NCBI GenBank assembly: GCA_050173895.1 | Contig: JBFXKJ010000001.1 | Coordinates: 1 to 64,000 of the forward strand | DNA: 64,000 bases | Origin: JBCFBK01 sp050173895 | GTDB taxonomy: Bacteria; Bacteroidota; Bacteroidia; Bacteroidales; Prolixibacteraceae | Reading direction: 5' to 3' | Shown here: positions 15,273 through 24,549 of the stretch, piece by piece | How positions within the stretch are numbered: the stretch's first letter is position 1 | Layout: every line of letters begins with the position of its first letter | Program-made: the position numbers and the translations under genes | The notes under the pieces: generated by a model | What the model was told of the DNA's origin: nothing | The model's input: the letters and a program-made list of their open reading frames with translations, nothing else | Databases searched by the model: none

Positions 15273-17138
15273 ATGTCTGCCATACGATTGACCGTAGCCC
15301 AGGCTACAATTGCGTTTCTTAAAAATCAGTATTCGGAGCGGGATGGAGTTGAACAGAAATTCTTTGGAGGTTGTTTTGGCATTTTTGGCCATGGCAATGT
15401 AGCCGGCTATGGGCAGGCGCTTCAGCAATCTCCTGATTTCAGGTACTACCAGGTTCGCAACGAACAGGCCAGCGTGCATGCTGCAGCGGCCTATGCAAAA
15501 ATGAAGAACCGGCTCTCCACACTGGTGTGCACCTCTTCAATCGGTCCGGGTGCGACCAACATGATCACGGCGGCAGCCGGAGCTACCATCAACCATTTGC
15601 CGGTTTTGATCCTTCCTGGTGATATCTTCGCCCGGCGCATGGTGGCACCGGTACTTCAGCAGCTCGAGTCGGCCTGGTCACAGGATTTCTCCGTGAATGA
15701 CTGTTTTAAGCCCATCTCAAAATACTGGGACCGGATTAACCGGCCCGAACAGCTCATTACTTCACTGCCCGAGGTGATGCGTGTGCTGACTTCCCCCGTC
15801 GATACGGGGGCTGTTACCCTTTGCATTCCGCAGGATGTACAGGCTGAAGCCTACGATTTTCCAGAAGCGCTTTTCCAAAAGAGAGTCTGGCATATTGCCA
15901 GGCCGAGAGCTGATGCCGGCGCATTAAAACGAGCTGCCGCATTGATCAGGTCGGCCCAGAAGCCGTTGATCATTGCCGGAGGGGGCGTCATCTACAGCGA
16001 AGCGGAAAAAGAATTGCTGGCTTTTGTGAGCCGGACCGGAATTCCTGTTGCCGAAACGTTTGCAGGGAAAGGATCGCTTTGCTACGACGATCCGCATAAC
16101 CTGGGAGCAGTCGGCGCCACCGGTACGGAAGGGGCAAATGCGATCAGCACGGAAGCGGATGTGGTGATTGGCATCGGGACCCGCTACAGCGATTTTACCA
16201 CTGCCTCCAAAACGGCATTTCAGAACCCGAATGTCCGTTTTGTCAATATCAATATTACCGAATTCGATGCCTGCAAACACAGCGGGCTTGCCTTGACAGG
16301 CGATGCCAAAGTGATTATTCAGGAGCTCGGCGGACTGCTTGCCGGATATCAGGTTGACGAAGCCTACCGGGAGAAAGTGGCGGCGTTCAACAGAAGCTGG
16401 GATGAGAAAGTTGCTGCGGCATACCTTCCCAATACAGACGGCCTGCCGAGTCAGGCGGAGGTTGTCGGCGCCGTGAACAATTTCTCAGCTCCCGATGATG
16501 TCCTTCTTTGTGCTGCCGGCAGCCTTCCGGGCGATCTGCACAAATTGTGGCGGACCCGCAGCAGCAAGGGATTCCATCTCGAGTACGGCTATTCATGCAT
16601 GGGCTATGAAATTCCCGGCGGCATTGGAGCTAAAATTGCCGCCCCTGAGAAGGAAATTTTTGTCATGATAGGCGATGGAACCTACCTGATGATGCCCTCC
16701 GAAATCGTCACATCCATTCAGGAAGGGATTAAATTGACGATCATTCTGATCGACAATCACGGTTTTGCGAGTATAGGCGGGCTCTCCGGATCAATCGGAA
16801 GCCAGGGCTTCGGCACGCGGTATGTGTATCGTGATCCGGAAAGCGGCCAGTTGTCGGGAGAGGTATTACCCGTCGATCTGGCTGCCAATGCAGCAAGCCT
16901 GGGCGCATTTGTCATCAGGACGTCCAGTATAGCCGACCTGAATCAGGCATTGGGAAAGGCCAGATCGATGCCCGTGACAACGGTGATCTGTATTGAAACC
17001 GTTCCTGAACGGAAAATGAAAGGATACGGATATGCGTGGTGGGATGTTCCCGTTGCAGAAGTTTCAGACATGGATTCGGTGAACGAAGCGCACGCGCAGT
17101 ACGAGGAAAATAAAAAGAAACAGAGGTACTTCTTATAA
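15273..17138 (+). CDS. iolD: 3D-(3,5/4)-trihydroxycyclohexane-1,2-dione hydrolase (ThDP enzyme)
   Basis: A thiamine-diphosphate enzyme of 621 residues with the usual three domains: an N-terminal pyrimidine-binding domain (VRNEQASVHAAAAYAKM with the activating Glu), a central Rossmann-like domain (KPLIIAGGGVIYSEAEKELL) and a C-terminal diphosphate-binding domain (MIGDGTYLMMP...IILIDNHGF, the GDG-N motif). It opens the ring of the trihydroxycyclohexanedione made by IolE to give 5-deoxy-glucuronate. Acetolactate synthase is the main look-alike, but length and operon position identify IolD. A 33-base gap separates it from iolC. Confidence 0.96.
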   Translation: MSAIRLTVAQATIAFLKNQYSERDGVEQKFFGGCFGIFGHGNVAGYGQALQQSPDFRYYQVRNEQASVHAAAAYAKMKNRLSTLVCTSSIGPGATNMITAAAGATINHLPVLILPGDIFARRMVAPVLQQLESAWSQDFSVNDCFKPISKYWDRINRPEQLITSLPEVMRVLTSPVDTGAVTLCIPQDVQAEAYDFPEALFQKRVWHIARPRADAGALKRAAALIRSAQKPLIIAGGGVIYSEAEKELLAFVSRTGIPVAETFAGKGSLCYDDPHNLGAVGATGTEGANAISTEADVVIGIGTRYSDFTTASKTAFQNPNVRFVNINITEFDACKHSGLALTGDAKVIIQELGGLLAGYQVDEAYREKVAAFNRSWDEKVAAAYLPNTDGLPSQAEVVGAVNNFSAPDDVLLCAAGSLPGDLHKLWRTRSSKGFHLEYGYSCMGYEIPGGIGAKIAAPEKEIFVMIGDGTYLMMPSEIVTSIQEGIKLTIILIDNHGFASIGGLSGSIGSQGFGTRYVYRDPESGQLSGEVLPVDLAANAASLGAFVIRTSSIADLNQALGKARSMPVTTVICIETVPERKMKGYGYAWWDVPVAEVSDMDSVNEAHAQYEENKKKQRYFL

Positions 17139-17148
17139 CTGTTCGGAT

Positions 17149-18624
17149 ATGGAAATCTTAAAGAATTATATCGGGGGTGGCTGGATTGAAAGCAGGGAAA
17201 CCCAAACCATCGATGTCATCAATCCCGCGAGCCAGGAGGTTCTTGGGAAAGTTCCCTATGGCCCGAAAAATGCACTGGATGTTGATCTTGCTGTCAGATC
17301 TGCCGGGGACGCCTTTGAAGAGTGGAGAACGGTTCCGGTCATCAAAAGGGTTCAGCCGCTTTATCAGTTGAAAAAACTGCTTGAGGAAAACATGGACGAA
17401 CTGAGCCGGACCATCACGCTGGAATGCGGGAAAACTTTTGCGGAATCGAAAGCCGAGATCCAGCGTGCCGTCGAGAACGTGGAAGTGGCCTGCGGTACAC
17501 CGATGCTGATGCAAAGTGAGTTTTCCGAAAATATTGCTCCGGGGATTGATGAGTTTATGATCAGGCAGCCGCTTGGCGTGTGCGCCTGCATTGCGCCGTT
17601 TAATTTCCCGGGGATGATCCCTTTTTGGTTTCTTCCCTATGCCATTGCCTGTGGAAATACCTTCATTATGAAGCCGTCCGAGAAAGTCCCGCTGACCATG
17701 CAAAAGGTAATGGATCTGATCGACCGGCTCGACATTCCTAAAGGCATCATCAATTTGGTACACGGAGGTAAGGAAGCAGTCGATGGCATTCTTTCGCATC
17801 CGCTGGTGAAGGCGGTTAGTTTTGTAGGCTCTACGGCTGTTGCCCGCTATATTTATGCTACGGGAACAGCGAACGGGAAGCGGGTTCAGGCCCAGGGAGG
17901 TGCCAAAAACCCGGTGATCCTCCTGCCTGACGCCGATCTGGCCATGTCGGCCCGCATCGTTGCCGACAGTGTGTATGGTTGTGCCGGGCAGCGTTGTCTG
18001 GCAGCCTCCAATATTATTACCGTTGCCGACGACAACGGCTCGCTGAAGGAGGCTCTTTACGAAGCTGCAAAATCGAAACTGACCGGATTTGGACTTGATG
18101 ATGGGGTAGAGATGGGGCCGGTGATCACCCGCGACAGCAAAAAGCGGGTTGAAGGGTTGATCGGGAAGGCAATCGGCGAAGGAGCCGGTCTGTTACTGGA
18201 CGGAAGAAACGCCCGGATTGAAGGTTACGAATCAGGTAATTTCATCAAACCGACTATTCTGGAGAATGTTGCCCTGGAGGGAGAGGTGGTCAATACGGAG
18301 ATCTTCGGCCCTGTGATGAGCCTGCTTTCGATGAATACACTCGATGAAGCCATTGCCTTTATCAACAAGAACCACTACGGCAACATGGCCTGCATTTTCA
18401 CCCAAAGCGGATTGTCAGCGCGAACCTTCCGGAGCCTGGCTAATGCGGGGAACATCGGTATTAACATTGGTGTCGCTGCTCCGATGGCTCAGTTCCCCTT
18501 TAGCGGATGGAACGACAGCTTCTTTGGTGACCTCCACGGACAAAGCCGGCATGCGATCGAATTTTTTACGCAAACCAAGATCGTTATTGAAAGATGGCCC
18601 AGAGAATGGTCCCGTAAATTTTAA
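17149..18624 (+). CDS. iolA: Methylmalonate-/malonate-semialdehyde dehydrogenase (CoA-acylating)
   Basis: An aldehyde dehydrogenase of 491 residues. The catalytic segment reads YGCAGQRCLAAS, the form typical of the CoA-acylating MMSDH branch, and the N-terminal NYIGGGWIES with CIAPFNFPGMIPFWFLPYAIA is also characteristic. In B. subtilis this enzyme (IolA/MmsA) oxidises malonate semialdehyde to acetyl-CoA and CO2 with NAD+, ending inositol degradation. The same protein can serve valine degradation. It starts 10 bases after iolD and ends 11 bases before iolE, so it is translated within the operon. Confidence 0.95.
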   Translation: MEILKNYIGGGWIESRETQTIDVINPASQEVLGKVPYGPKNALDVDLAVRSAGDAFEEWRTVPVIKRVQPLYQLKKLLEENMDELSRTITLECGKTFAESKAEIQRAVENVEVACGTPMLMQSEFSENIAPGIDEFMIRQPLGVCACIAPFNFPGMIPFWFLPYAIACGNTFIMKPSEKVPLTMQKVMDLIDRLDIPKGIINLVHGGKEAVDGILSHPLVKAVSFVGSTAVARYIYATGTANGKRVQAQGGAKNPVILLPDADLAMSARIVADSVYGCAGQRCLAASNIITVADDNGSLKEALYEAAKSKLTGFGLDDGVEMGPVITRDSKKRVEGLIGKAIGEGAGLLLDGRNARIEGYESGNFIKPTILENVALEGEVVNTEIFGPVMSLLSMNTLDEAIAFINKNHYGNMACIFTQSGLSARTFRSLANAGNIGINIGVAAPMAQFPFSGWNDSFFGDLHGQSRHAIEFFTQTKIVIERWPREWSRKF

Positions 18625-18635
18625 AAAAAATTGCC

Positions 18636-19535
18636 ATGATAAAAGTTGCGAATGCTCCCTGCTCATGGGGAGCCCTCGAATTTGGACTTGAAGGCGAGGT
18701 AAAAGGATACGATATAGTTCTCAATGAAATGGTTGAAACCGGCTATGCGGGAACCGAGCTCGGTGACTGGGGATTCATGCCCACCGAGCCTAAGGCGCTT
18801 AAAGAGGTGCTGAAGAAGAAGAATCTCTCCCTTCTGGGAGCTTTTGTCCCCGTGGCCTTAGCGAACCAGGCGGCACACGCAGACGGGATTGAAAGGGCCC
18901 TTAAAACCGCCGGATTAATGTACCATGCCGGATTCAAAGATGCTTTTATTGTTCTGGCCGATGAAAACGGCACCATCGCGCAACGAGTGAATAACGCAGG
19001 TCGTATTCAACCTGGCATGGGGCTGAATGAGCATCAGTGGCAGACGTTTGCCGGTGGAGCCGAAAGAGTTGCCCGGGCTGTTAAGGAGAAATTCGGAATG
19101 CGTACCGTCTTTCATCATCACTGCGGCGGTTATGTCGAAACGCCCGAAGAAACCGAACAGCTGATGAAACGGACTGATCCGGAATTGCTGGGGCTTTGCC
19201 TCGATATGGGACATTATGCATTTGGCGGGGGGGATCCCGTGGAAGCTCTACGAAAATACGAAAAGCGGATCTGGCATGTTCATTTCAAAGATTTTGATCC
19301 TGCCGTAGGGAAAAAGGCTGCTGAATCGGGGTGGGATTATTTCAAAGCGGTTGAAATGGGTGTTTTTTGCGAGTTGGGAAATGGAAATGTAGATTTTAAA
19401 ACAATTGCTTCCATTTTGCAGCAGCGGTCTTATGATGGCTGGATTGTTGTGGAACAGGACATTATCCCCGGAATGGGAAAGCCAAAGGAAAGCGCTGCCT
19501 CCAACCGGGCCTACATCAACAGCCTCGGCATATAA
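18636..19535 (+). CDS. iolE: Myo-inosose-2 dehydratase (TIM barrel)
   Basis: A 299-residue AP-endonuclease-like TIM barrel. It opens with VANAPCSWGALEF and GYAGTELGDWGFMP, which are the IolE-type start, and it has the metal-binding segments VFHHHCGGYVETPEE, LCLDMGHYAFGGGD and WHVHFKDFD, and closes with WIVVEQDI. It dehydrates scyllo-inosose to the diketone used by IolD. Inosose isomerase (IolI) and IolH share the fold, but this is the only such gene in the operon and the APCSWG motif points to IolE. It starts 11 bases after iolA. Confidence 0.9.
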   Translation: MIKVANAPCSWGALEFGLEGEVKGYDIVLNEMVETGYAGTELGDWGFMPTEPKALKEVLKKKNLSLLGAFVPVALANQAAHADGIERALKTAGLMYHAGFKDAFIVLADENGTIAQRVNNAGRIQPGMGLNEHQWQTFAGGAERVARAVKEKFGMRTVFHHHCGGYVETPEETEQLMKRTDPELLGLCLDMGHYAFGGGDPVEALRKYEKRIWHVHFKDFDPAVGKKAAESGWDYFKAVEMGVFCELGNGNVDFKTIASILQQRSYDGWIVVEQDIIPGMGKPKESAASNRAYINSLGI

Positions 19536-19571
19536 GTATTCCTTGTTTAAAAACCAATTATGTACTGAAAA

Positions 19572-20582
19572 ATGGAAAAAATCAACATCGGTATTGCCGG
19601 ATTGGGCCGGATTGGGAAAATACACCTGAAAAACTTATCCCGGAACTTTCCTGAAGTGAATGTTATAGGGGTTATGGATGTCCTTGAAGAATCGGAGAAA
19701 ATTGCCCGGGAATTCAATGTTCCTCATTTTGTCAACACTTTCGATGAACTTTTAGCCATTGAAGGATTGAATGCGGTTGCCATCTGTTCTCCGACCAATA
19801 CACATGCAGCGTATGTTGAAAAGGCCGCCAGGGCAGGCATGAACATCTTTTGCGAAAAACCGCTTGACCTGTCGCTTGTCCGTCTGCTGGAGGTGTTAAA
19901 AGTGGTTGAGGAAACCGGAGTCCGTTTGATGCTGGGTTTTAACCGGCGTTTTGACCCTGAGTTTAAGCGAATCAGGGAACTGGTCACTGCAGGGGCCGTC
20001 GGCGATCCGCAAATTGTCAAAATCACCAGCCGTGACCCGGGACCGCCGCCTGTATCGTATATCAAGGTTTCCGGCGGATTGTTCCTGGACATGACCATTC
20101 ATGATTTTGATATGGCCCGTTATATCTCGGGCAAAAAGGTAAAGGAGGTATTTGCCAAAGGGGCCGTACTTGTTGACAAGGCTATCGGCGAAGCCGGCGA
20201 CATTGATACCGCACTCATTACCCTCGTTTTTGAAGACGATACGATGGCCGTGATAGACAACAGCCGCAAAGCTGTTTATGGGTACGACCAGCGTCTCGAA
20301 GTATTCGGCAACAAGGGGATGGCCCGTGCCGACAATAATTTTCCCAATACCCACGAGTTGTACACTGAAAAAGGTGTTTCAGGCGACCTGCCGCTTTATT
20401 TTTTCCTGGAACGTTACGACGTGTCCTATAATCAGGAAATGAAGGAATTTGTGGACGCGCTTACATCCGGAAAGGAAATGCCTTGCGGGGGTGTTGACGG
20501 ATTAATGTCACTGGCCATCGGGCTTGCGGCTAAGAAGTCGCTTGAAGCCAACAGACCGGTAAAACTCGACGAGATCCTGTAA
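19572..20582 (+). CDS. iolG: Inositol 2-dehydrogenase
   Basis: A Gfo/Idh/MocA-family oxidoreductase of 336 residues. The N-terminal NAD-binding turn is GIAGLGRIGKIHL, followed by the catalytic-lysine motif FCEKPLD and the sugar-site segment LDMTIHDFDMARYI (conserved Asp and His). It oxidises myo-inositol to scyllo-inosose with NAD+, the first step of the pathway. It is the last iol gene, 36 bases after iolE, and no inositol transporter gene lies in the operon or elsewhere in the window. Confidence 0.93.
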   Translation: MEKINIGIAGLGRIGKIHLKNLSRNFPEVNVIGVMDVLEESEKIAREFNVPHFVNTFDELLAIEGLNAVAICSPTNTHAAYVEKAARAGMNIFCEKPLDLSLVRLLEVLKVVEETGVRLMLGFNRRFDPEFKRIRELVTAGAVGDPQIVKITSRDPGPPPVSYIKVSGGLFLDMTIHDFDMARYISGKKVKEVFAKGAVLVDKAIGEAGDIDTALITLVFEDDTMAVIDNSRKAVYGYDQRLEVFGNKGMARADNNFPNTHELYTEKGVSGDLPLYFFLERYDVSYNQEMKEFVDALTSGKEMPCGGVDGLMSLAIGLAAKKSLEANRPVKLDEIL

Positions 20583-20634
20583 AATGAAAGCCGCAGAACG
20601 GCTGTAAATGAATGTAGGAGAGATTGTTTTGCAA

Positions 20635-22536
20635 GTGAAAACACGATTTGCCATATTGGGCTGTCTGTGCGTTTTCCTGTGGGTTTCCTGTCTCGGGGAA
20701 TCAGCTCAGAAGCCTGACGGCCTCAGAATTGCCGTTATGGCAGACGTCCATTTTCAGAACGTTTACGGAGAATTTTCCGGAGGAAATTTTAAAGGCATTG
20801 AAAACCCGGGGAATGGGAAATATGCTACCATTCGGACAATGGAGGCGCAACTCCATTCCACCCGGCTTTTCAATGAAAATTACTTTGCTTTTCTGGCAGC
20901 ACTGGATGACGCCGTGAATCGTCAGGTCAGACTGATCATTTTGCCGGGCGACTTAACTGACGATGGTCAGCCATTTAATGGATATGCACTGAAAACGGTG
21001 CTTGAAAATTATTCGGAAAAATTTGGTGTCACTTTTCTTGCCATCAACGGGAATCATGACGCTGTGCGACCTTTTGAAATGGATGCGGGAAAAGCAGATT
21101 ACCTTGGAGCAGAGGGACGGCCTCAGCCTGTCATGAGCCGCGACGGGATCTATGGACGGAAGAATCCGGAGGGGCTTCCTGTTTCCGTCTCTCCGGATAT
21201 GAAGAGTATGGGATACCCGGAAATGGCAGAAACACTCGGCCCTTTCGGCCTGATGCCTCAGCAGAAGTACCTGTACTGGGAGACACCTTTTTCTGATTGT
21301 GATGTTTCCGGATACAGCTTTTCGAAGGCATCCGATGCGTCATCCCTGGAAAGCCGCCAATGTCTCATCGGCCCTGACAGCCTCTCACTTTCTGACATCA
21401 GCTACCTGGTGGAGCCGGTCGACGGATTATGGTTATTGGCGATCGATGCCAATGTATATGTGCCGAATGGGAATGCGAAATCAGATCCCGCTGATCCCGC
21501 AAATTACAGCGGTCCCGGCGACGGCTATAATCTGGTGCTGAAGCACAAAAAATATCTGATCGGCTGGGTAAGAAGCGTAAGTCAACGGGCAGCAAAGCTG
21601 AATAAAACACTTCTTGTTTTCAGCCATTACCCGATGGTGGATTTTTATGACGGGGCAGCGGGAAAACTGAAAAGTGTTTTTGGCGGCAAAGCTCCTTCAG
21701 GTCGCCTGCCTGAGGAGGAGGTCGCCCGGGCTTTCGCTGATGCAGGAGTTAAAGTCCACTTCGGAGGCCATATGCACATGAACGATACCGGAATCAAAAC
21801 GACAGCAAAGGGAAATACGCTGGTCAATATTCAGGTTCCTTCCTTATCGGCTTATATTCCGGCTTACAAGTTGCTAACCATTTATGGCGGAAAACTGGAT
21901 GTGGAGACAGTAGTCATGGACTCTGTTCCCCGGTTTAATGAGCTCTTTCCTCTCTATGAAATGGAATATGCGTATCTGAAAAAGACCGGACAAAAAGACA
22001 TTTGGGACAGAAATATTCTATCGGCAGGGAATTATCGCGATTATGCCGGCTGGCATTTGAGAGAGCTTGTCCGGCTCCGGTTTTTGCCAAATGAATGGCC
22101 CGATAGCCTTGCCAGTTTCCTGACCGGCATGTCCGGAAAGGAACTGCTGCTGATGGCATGTAAAAATTCTTCTGCGGAAGCAGATGAAACATTTCGGGAA
22201 GCAGCGAAACTGGCCCGGCAAAAGGGGATTGATTTAAACGGATTTGAAAGCTGGAACGGTCTGGATCTGATTGTTGATTTTTACCGCATCAGTCTTGCGG
22301 ACAGGCTGGCTGTTGAGGATATCGGTGACAGAAGGCTTGGCCAATACGAGCTGATTTTTGAACAGTTTGCGCGGCAGAACGACAACGGAGATCCTATATG
22401 CAAACAAGTTAAGGCATTCGCTGAAAGTTTTCGGCTTCTTTTGAACGGCGATCCGGCAGGTTCGTTTACGGTCGATATCAAAAACGGAGGAATTGTCAAT
22501 GATTCACCGGCCCCCGCTTTTCCTAAATCTCAATAA
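20635..22536 (+). CDS. Lipoprotein metallophosphoesterase downstream of the iol operon
   Basis: A calcineurin-like phosphoesterase with all metal-binding blocks: IAVMADVHFQN (DxH), ILPGDLTDDGQ (GDLxD), AINGNHDA (GNHD), VFSHYPMVD (His) and FGGHMHMND (GHxH). A GTG start at 20635 yields a lipoprotein signal (KTRFAILGC...LWVSC, lipobox Cys near residue 20); the earlier in-frame ATG at 20608 gives a less typical leader. About 200 extra residues follow the phosphoesterase domain. It lies 52 bases after iolG on the same strand. The substrate may be an inositol-containing phosphate ester outside the cell, but the family also cleaves nucleotides and other phosphodiesters. The 3' end overlaps the convergent DUF2490 gene by 14 bases. 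Confidence 0.88.
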   Translation: MKTRFAILGCLCVFLWVSCLGESAQKPDGLRIAVMADVHFQNVYGEFSGGNFKGIENPGNGKYATIRTMEAQLHSTRLFNENYFAFLAALDDAVNRQVRLIILPGDLTDDGQPFNGYALKTVLENYSEKFGVTFLAINGNHDAVRPFEMDAGKADYLGAEGRPQPVMSRDGIYGRKNPEGLPVSVSPDMKSMGYPEMAETLGPFGLMPQQKYLYWETPFSDCDVSGYSFSKASDASSLESRQCLIGPDSLSLSDISYLVEPVDGLWLLAIDANVYVPNGNAKSDPADPANYSGPGDGYNLVLKHKKYLIGWVRSVSQRAAKLNKTLLVFSHYPMVDFYDGAAGKLKSVFGGKAPSGRLPEEEVARAFADAGVKVHFGGHMHMNDTGIKTTAKGNTLVNIQVPSLSAYIPAYKLLTIYGGKLDVETVVMDSVPRFNELFPLYEMEYAYLKKTGQKDIWDRNILSAGNYRDYAGWHLRELVRLRFLPNEWPDSLASFLTGMSGKELLLMACKNSSAEADETFREAAKLARQKGIDLNGFESWNGLDLIVDFYRISLADRLAVEDIGDRRLGQYELIFEQFARQNDNGDPICKQVKAFAESFRLLLNGDPAGSFTVDIKNGGIVNDSPAPAFPKSQ

Positions 22537-23182
22537 GATAGATCACACCTAAAATATATTGACTGAGGTTGGACATTTTCGACAGTAATCCGTACAATTC
22601 AATTTGACTGGACGGCGTTAACGGATAAGCGGCCGATAAGTTATAACGGACTTCGTCCAGTCTTTTTGATAGCGTATTTCGATTGAGCAGGAGAAAAGTC
22701 TCAACGCCAAGCCGGGGGGTAATTTTACAGGAAAGGATCTGGTAACTTACTTTTACCCTGTTTCTCCAGTACAAGAGTGACTTTTGAGCTTCCGTTTCAT
22801 TTCGGGGATAGCTTGTAAGTTGTAACCGTTCCCTGAAGGAGAAATTAAGATTGGAGATTTTTCCGTTGGCCGTTGCAGTCGTATAAAAACGATGTCTTAT
22901 TTCATAACGATCGGTCCTGTTTTTGTTCATCATCAGGTAACCCGCGCCAAAATTGAGGAACGGCATCAACTCCCGGGTTCCGTCGGCGCCAATACTGAAC
23001 CGGTCGATCGACTGATTATTATTGTATGTATAAAATTCACTACATACAGCAAGCCGGTAGGGGCCGATTTGTTTATAGGACTCAGCATCCAGCCAGATTC
23101 CGAAATCCTCATTTTGAGCGAAGGCATACTTCCCGATGATTAATATAAAACAAAGCAATGCAGTGCCAAACGCGATCCTCAT
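22523..23182 (-). CDS. DUF2490-family outer-membrane protein
   Basis: A 219-residue exported protein with a signal peptide (FGTALLCFILIIGKYAFAQ). The rest alternates hydrophobic and polar residues in short strands with many Arg, Tyr and Asn (RLAVCSEFYTYNNNQSIDRF, NFGAGYLMMNKNRTDRYEIRHR). This pattern, and the final YILGVIYLIEI strand, are those of DUF2490, a small beta-barrel family found mainly in Bacteroidota. No function is known. A perfect -7 element at 23239-23246 lies upstream. It converges with the metallophosphoesterase gene (14-base overlap) and is therefore not in its operon. Confidence 0.8.
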   Translation of the reverse strand: MRIAFGTALLCFILIIGKYAFAQNEDFGIWLDAESYKQIGPYRLAVCSEFYTYNNNQSIDRFSIGADGTRELMPFLNFGAGYLMMNKNRTDRYEIRHRFYTTATANGKISNLNFSFRERLQLTSYPRNETEAQKSLLYWRNRVKVSYQILSCKITPRLGVETFLLLNRNTLSKRLDEVRYNLSAAYPLTPSSQIELYGLLSKMSNLSQYILGVIYLIEI

Positions 23183-23238
23183 TTCAGCTTTTTATAACAT
23201 TTAAATTGCAGAGAGGCTCAGCCTTCCTGCAATTTGCA

Positions 23239-23246
23239 CAAAAGTA
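23239..23246 (-). promoter_or_regulatory. -7 element for the DUF2490 gene
   Basis: On the minus strand this reads TACTTTTG, a perfect TAnnTTTG. It gives a leader of about 50 bases before the start codon at 23182. Confidence 0.55.
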
Positions 23247-23370
23247 GAAAAAATTCTGTACTGAACGAGTGTGAGGTTCGGCTGTGCTTTTTTTTTGGCT
23301 AATTATAAGCTCCCATTACGTTTTCTGCATATTGGGCAGTCAGTCGTCGAAATCCGGGTCGAGCTGGAAT

Positions 23371-24204
23371 TCAGCTACCCCGCTGGCCTTTATGTCCTTT
23401 AAAAATCCCGTTGTTTTTAACCATATCGGCAAAAACGTCAGGGTTGTCGAGATTAATCATATCAATGTTATACGACAGTGCCTTGCGGTAGGCTTCCCAG
23501 TCATTCCCGGAGACATAAGGCATCACTTTCATGTTTTTGCTGTGGCACGCCCGGATAAATTCGTCTGATAAATCGTCAACCGAACACTCGATGATCTGCG
23601 GATTGTAGATGGTTTTTAATGAGTCGAGCGCCGCTGCGGAGGAAGCATTTACTTTTAAACCCAGTTCCGGGTACAATTCCCGGAATTTTTTTGTCCGCTC
23701 CCAATCAGAGAACCAGAAGAAGCATTCTTTTTCCATTCCCAGTTCAATAACTTCAGGAACAAAGTCCTCCGGGTCGGTATTTTTCATGTCGAAATAAATC
23801 TTTGCCTTTCCCTTGATCCATTTCAGGTACTCAAGAAGCCGCGGCACCTTTTCTCCGGCAAATTCATGCCCGAACCAGCTGCCGGCATCGAGTGTGTCGA
23901 TCGCGGCCGATGCTGTTTCTGAAAGCAGCCCCGAACCGTTGGTGGTCCGGTCGAGCATCTGATCATGGAGACTGTAAAAAACACCGTCCTTACTGCGGCG
24001 CACATCTACTTCAACATAAGCTGCGCCCGATTTAATGGCTTTTGTTGCTGAAGCGTAGGTGTTTTCCGGAGCCAGCCGGTTTGCACCCCGGTGGCAGACC
24101 ATCTGAATGCCTGTGGCATTTCTTTCCGGATGTTCTGCAGAGCAGGAAAAGAACACGAGAAGAATACATATTGAGAACAGCGAAATCTTGTTAAAGGTGT
24201 TCAT
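23371..24204 (-). CDS. Lipoprotein glycerophosphodiester phosphodiesterase
   Basis: A 277-residue GDPD-family TIM barrel behind a lipoprotein signal (FSICILLVFFSC, lipobox Cys near residue 21). Catalytic residues are visible: CHRGANRLAPENT (catalytic His, and the Glu of APENT), VEVDVRRSKDGVFYSLHD (Glu, Asp and the second His) and YFDMKNT (metal-binding). The enzyme hydrolyses deacylated phospholipids (glycerophosphodiesters) to glycerol-3-phosphate and the head-group alcohol. Being surface- or periplasm-anchored, it would act on scavenged glycerophosphodiesters, possibly glycerophosphoinositol given the nearby iol operon. A 188-base gap separates it from the DUF2490 gene on the same strand. 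Confidence 0.92.
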   Translation of the reverse strand: MNTFNKISLFSICILLVFFSCSAEHPERNATGIQMVCHRGANRLAPENTYASATKAIKSGAAYVEVDVRRSKDGVFYSLHDQMLDRTTNGSGLLSETASAAIDTLDAGSWFGHEFAGEKVPRLLEYLKWIKGKAKIYFDMKNTDPEDFVPEVIELGMEKECFFWFSDWERTKKFRELYPELGLKVNASSAAALDSLKTIYNPQIIECSVDDLSDEFIRACHSKNMKVMPYVSGNDWEAYRKALSYNIDMINLDNPDVFADMVKNNGIFKGHKGQRGS

Positions 24205-24268
24205 ACTTATATCCGTTTAGTTTTATTCAGAAACTGATTCTACGATAAATGGTTGATGAACTACGTAG

Positions 24269-24295
24269 GAAGGTTTGTCTTCGCGACAAACCTTC
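24269..24295 (+). terminator. Strong hairpin followed by T-rich DNA
   Basis: Arms of 11 bases (GAAGGTTTGTC and GACAAACCTTC) enclose the loop TTCGC, followed on the plus strand by TTAATTTTT. It looks like a plus-strand intrinsic terminator, although no intact plus-strand gene ends nearby. It sits just downstream (in minus-strand terms) of the FecR remnant. Confidence 0.5.
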
Positions 24296-24314
24296 TTAAT
24301 TTTTAGCCTGGGTA

Positions 24315-24476
24315 CTATCCGGGAATATTTCCATTCACGGAATAAATAACCTGCAACTCATCCCAGAACTGCTGGTTCTCCTTTTTCCGGATCCATTCAT
24401 CAACGAGAGGATCCGGTGCGGTTTCCTTGTCCATTAAGTGGTGCAAGAGTAGATTCCATGGGATCTGATCTTTCAT
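24315..24476 (-). pseudogene. FecR anti-sigma factor remnant (N-terminal 53 residues)
   Basis: The frame from the ATG at 24476 reads like the start of a Bacteroidota FecR protein: MKDQIPWNLLLHHLMDKE, then LVDEWIRKKENQQFWDELQ and IYSVNGNIP, where intact anti-sigma factors continue for about 270 more residues. Here it stops at a TAG after 53 residues; the membrane span and the FecR domain are absent. It lies 73 bases after the ECF sigma remnant on the same strand, which is the usual sigma/anti-sigma order. A longer reading of the same frame upstream to 24629 runs through the sigma remnant out of frame and is not real. Confidence 0.65.
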
Positions 24477-24549
24477 AGGAGTTCCGGTTTCAGTAACAAG
24501 TAACCTGTGACACAGAAATCCCCCAATGATTTTAAAAAAAAGCCGGCAA

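Noticed and set aside
20608..20634. ATG at 20608 as start of the metallophosphoesterase
   Set aside because: It adds nine residues before the lipoprotein signal; the GTG at 20635 gives a standard signal peptide.
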